Shown piece after piece: positions 63,415-64,000 of a DNA stretch of 64,000 nt; position 1 is the first letter of the stretch, and each line of letters starts with the position of its first letter. Below the pieces are notes generated by a model. The model searched no databases and was not told the DNA's origin. It saw nothing but the letters and a program-made list of their open reading frames with translations. This DNA comes from Pseudomonas cuatrocienegasensis. Lineage in GTDB: Bacteria; Pseudomonadota; Gammaproteobacteria; Pseudomonadales; Pseudomonadaceae. Both the position numbers and the translations under genes were made by a program. The stretch is taken from contig NZ_FOFP01000005.1 of NCBI RefSeq assembly GCF_900110925.1, positions 130,581-194,580 of the forward strand. Reading direction: 5' to 3'.

Positions 63415-64000
63415 TAGTAACCACGGGCGAAATCGACCTCACCACGCAGTGGTTTGTCTGCTTGCCACGCCGCCAGGTTTTCCAGAAACACCGCCACCAA
63501 CCGCCGCGGATCCGTCGGCGCGGCGGTGTGCCCGGTCAGCAATAAACGCGGCGCCTGCCAGAAGGGATGATCAGGCGCTGGCGGTTCCTCGCGGCAGACA
63601 TCGATGACCGCGCCGCCAAGCCGACCGGCCTCAAGCGCCTGCACCAGGTCGGCATCGACCACCGCACTGCCCCGCCCGGCGTTGATAAACAGCGCGCCAG
63701 GCTTGCAGCAAGCGAACAGCTGGGCATCGTAAAGATCGCGGGTGGCCGGTGTATCAGGCAACAGATTGATCAGGTAGTCAGCCTTACTAGCCAACTGTGG
63801 CAGCGCATCCAGGCCACCGACCTCAACGAACGGCGCCTGGCTGCGCGCTGAACTGGCCACGCCGAGCACCCGCATGCCCAGGCTATTGAGCACAGCTGCC
63901 AGGTGCTGGCCGATATCGCCGGTGCCGACGATCAAGGCGCACTGGCCATTCAGGCTGGTAACCGCTGGGCCTTGCCAATGGCCGCGCTGATGGGCCAACT
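63414..64000 (-). CDS. D-2-hydroxyacid dehydrogenase (GhrA-like), 5' end outside the window
   Basis: About 195 C-terminal residues of an NAD(P)-dependent D-2-hydroxyacid dehydrogenase. It carries the nucleotide motif IVGTGDIGQHLA, the catalytic Arg region INAGRGSAVVDADLVQALEA, the Glu in DVCREEPPAPDHPFW and the catalytic His in LLLTGHTAAPTDP. This resembles glyoxylate/hydroxypyruvate reductase A. The frame is open to the window edge; the ATG at 63998 is probably internal. Its TAG stop (63414-63416) is formed with the TA flank of the 55-bp MITE derivative. Confidence 0.88.
   Translation of the reverse strand, partial: LAHQRGHWQGPAVTSLNGQCALIVGTGDIGQHLAAVLNSLGMRVLGVASSARSQAPFVEVGGLDALPQLASKADYLINLLPDTPATRDLYDAQLFACCKPGALFINAGRGSAVVDADLVQALEAGRLGGAVIDVCREEPPAPDHPFWQAPRLLLTGHTAAPTDPRRLVAVFLENLAAWQADKPLRGEVDFARGY

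Overview
The window is a GC-rich, gene-dense chromosomal segment of a Pseudomonas (gamma-proteobacterium). The evidence is aceK, cysK, a catalase-peroxidase, a MoxR/VWA pair, Pseudomonas-style REP elements and, above all, a Hrp1-type (P. syringae-family) hrp/hrc type III secretion island. The species cannot be fixed from the sequence alone. The island differs from the textbook P. syringae layout: avrE and hrpW lie inside the hrp/hrc cluster, there is one HrpS-like enhancer-binding protein and no hrpR, the pilin is very short, and hrcQ is one gene. This is the kind of single-island arrangement I recall for P. viridiflava (S-PAI), P. cichorii and some P. fluorescens-group strains.

Left flank (1-18.1 kb): the 3' end of an agmatinase-family ureohydrolase, a thiamine-diphosphate 2-oxoacid decarboxylase, an NCS1 transporter, a metallo-beta-lactamase-fold hydrolase and a 44-codon small ORF (a guanidino-compound/arginine catabolism neighbourhood). 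Then come a TonB receptor, aceK, two EamA transporters, cysK, a DUF748 protein, a MoxR ATPase - GFA enzyme - VWA protein run, and a chemoreceptor. A decayed IS5-family element (18.8-20.0 kb, three in-frame amber codons) sits at the island border.

Island (20.2-50.0 kb): the leftward hrpL operon carries a coupled GNAT gene and has a sigma-54 promoter with two HrpS-type dyads upstream. The rightward operon is hrpJ-hrcV-hrpQ-hrcN-hrpO-hrpP-hrcQ-hrcR-hrcS-hrcT-hrcU, followed by avrE and a 2-oxoglutarate dioxygenase-like gene (AspH family). After a chimeric IS remnant come leftward genes: an unknown 109-residue protein coupled to hrpW, hrpW itself, the AvrE chaperone avrF, the hrpF-hrpG-hrcC-hrpT-hrpV operon, the hrpA-hrpZ-hrpB-hrcJ-hrpD-hrpE operon, and hrpS. 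Six HrpL (hrp-box) promoters are readable by eye: hrpJ, avrE, hrpW, avrF, hrpF and hrpA. The circuit is HrpS (restrained by HrpV, relieved by HrpG) -> sigma-54 hrpL -> HrpL -> six hrp-box transcripts. Visible secreted cargo is small: AvrE, HrpW, HrpZ, the HrpA pilus and possibly the orphan genes.

Right flank (50.4-64 kb): katG, a DUF2937 protein, a class II glutamine amidotransferase, a small membrane protein, oligopeptidase B, a LysE exporter, a proline-rich secreted protein, YajD, a SpoU methyltransferase, a gluzincin-like peptidase, a YcgN-type protein, a PRISE-type reductase with a divergent HxlR regulator, and a truncated (by the window edge) D-2-hydroxyacid dehydrogenase. Two copies of a TA-flanked MITE-like element with GGGTCTGTTCCCGTTTCG ends lie here, one a 55-bp internal-deletion form sitting exactly on a stop codon.
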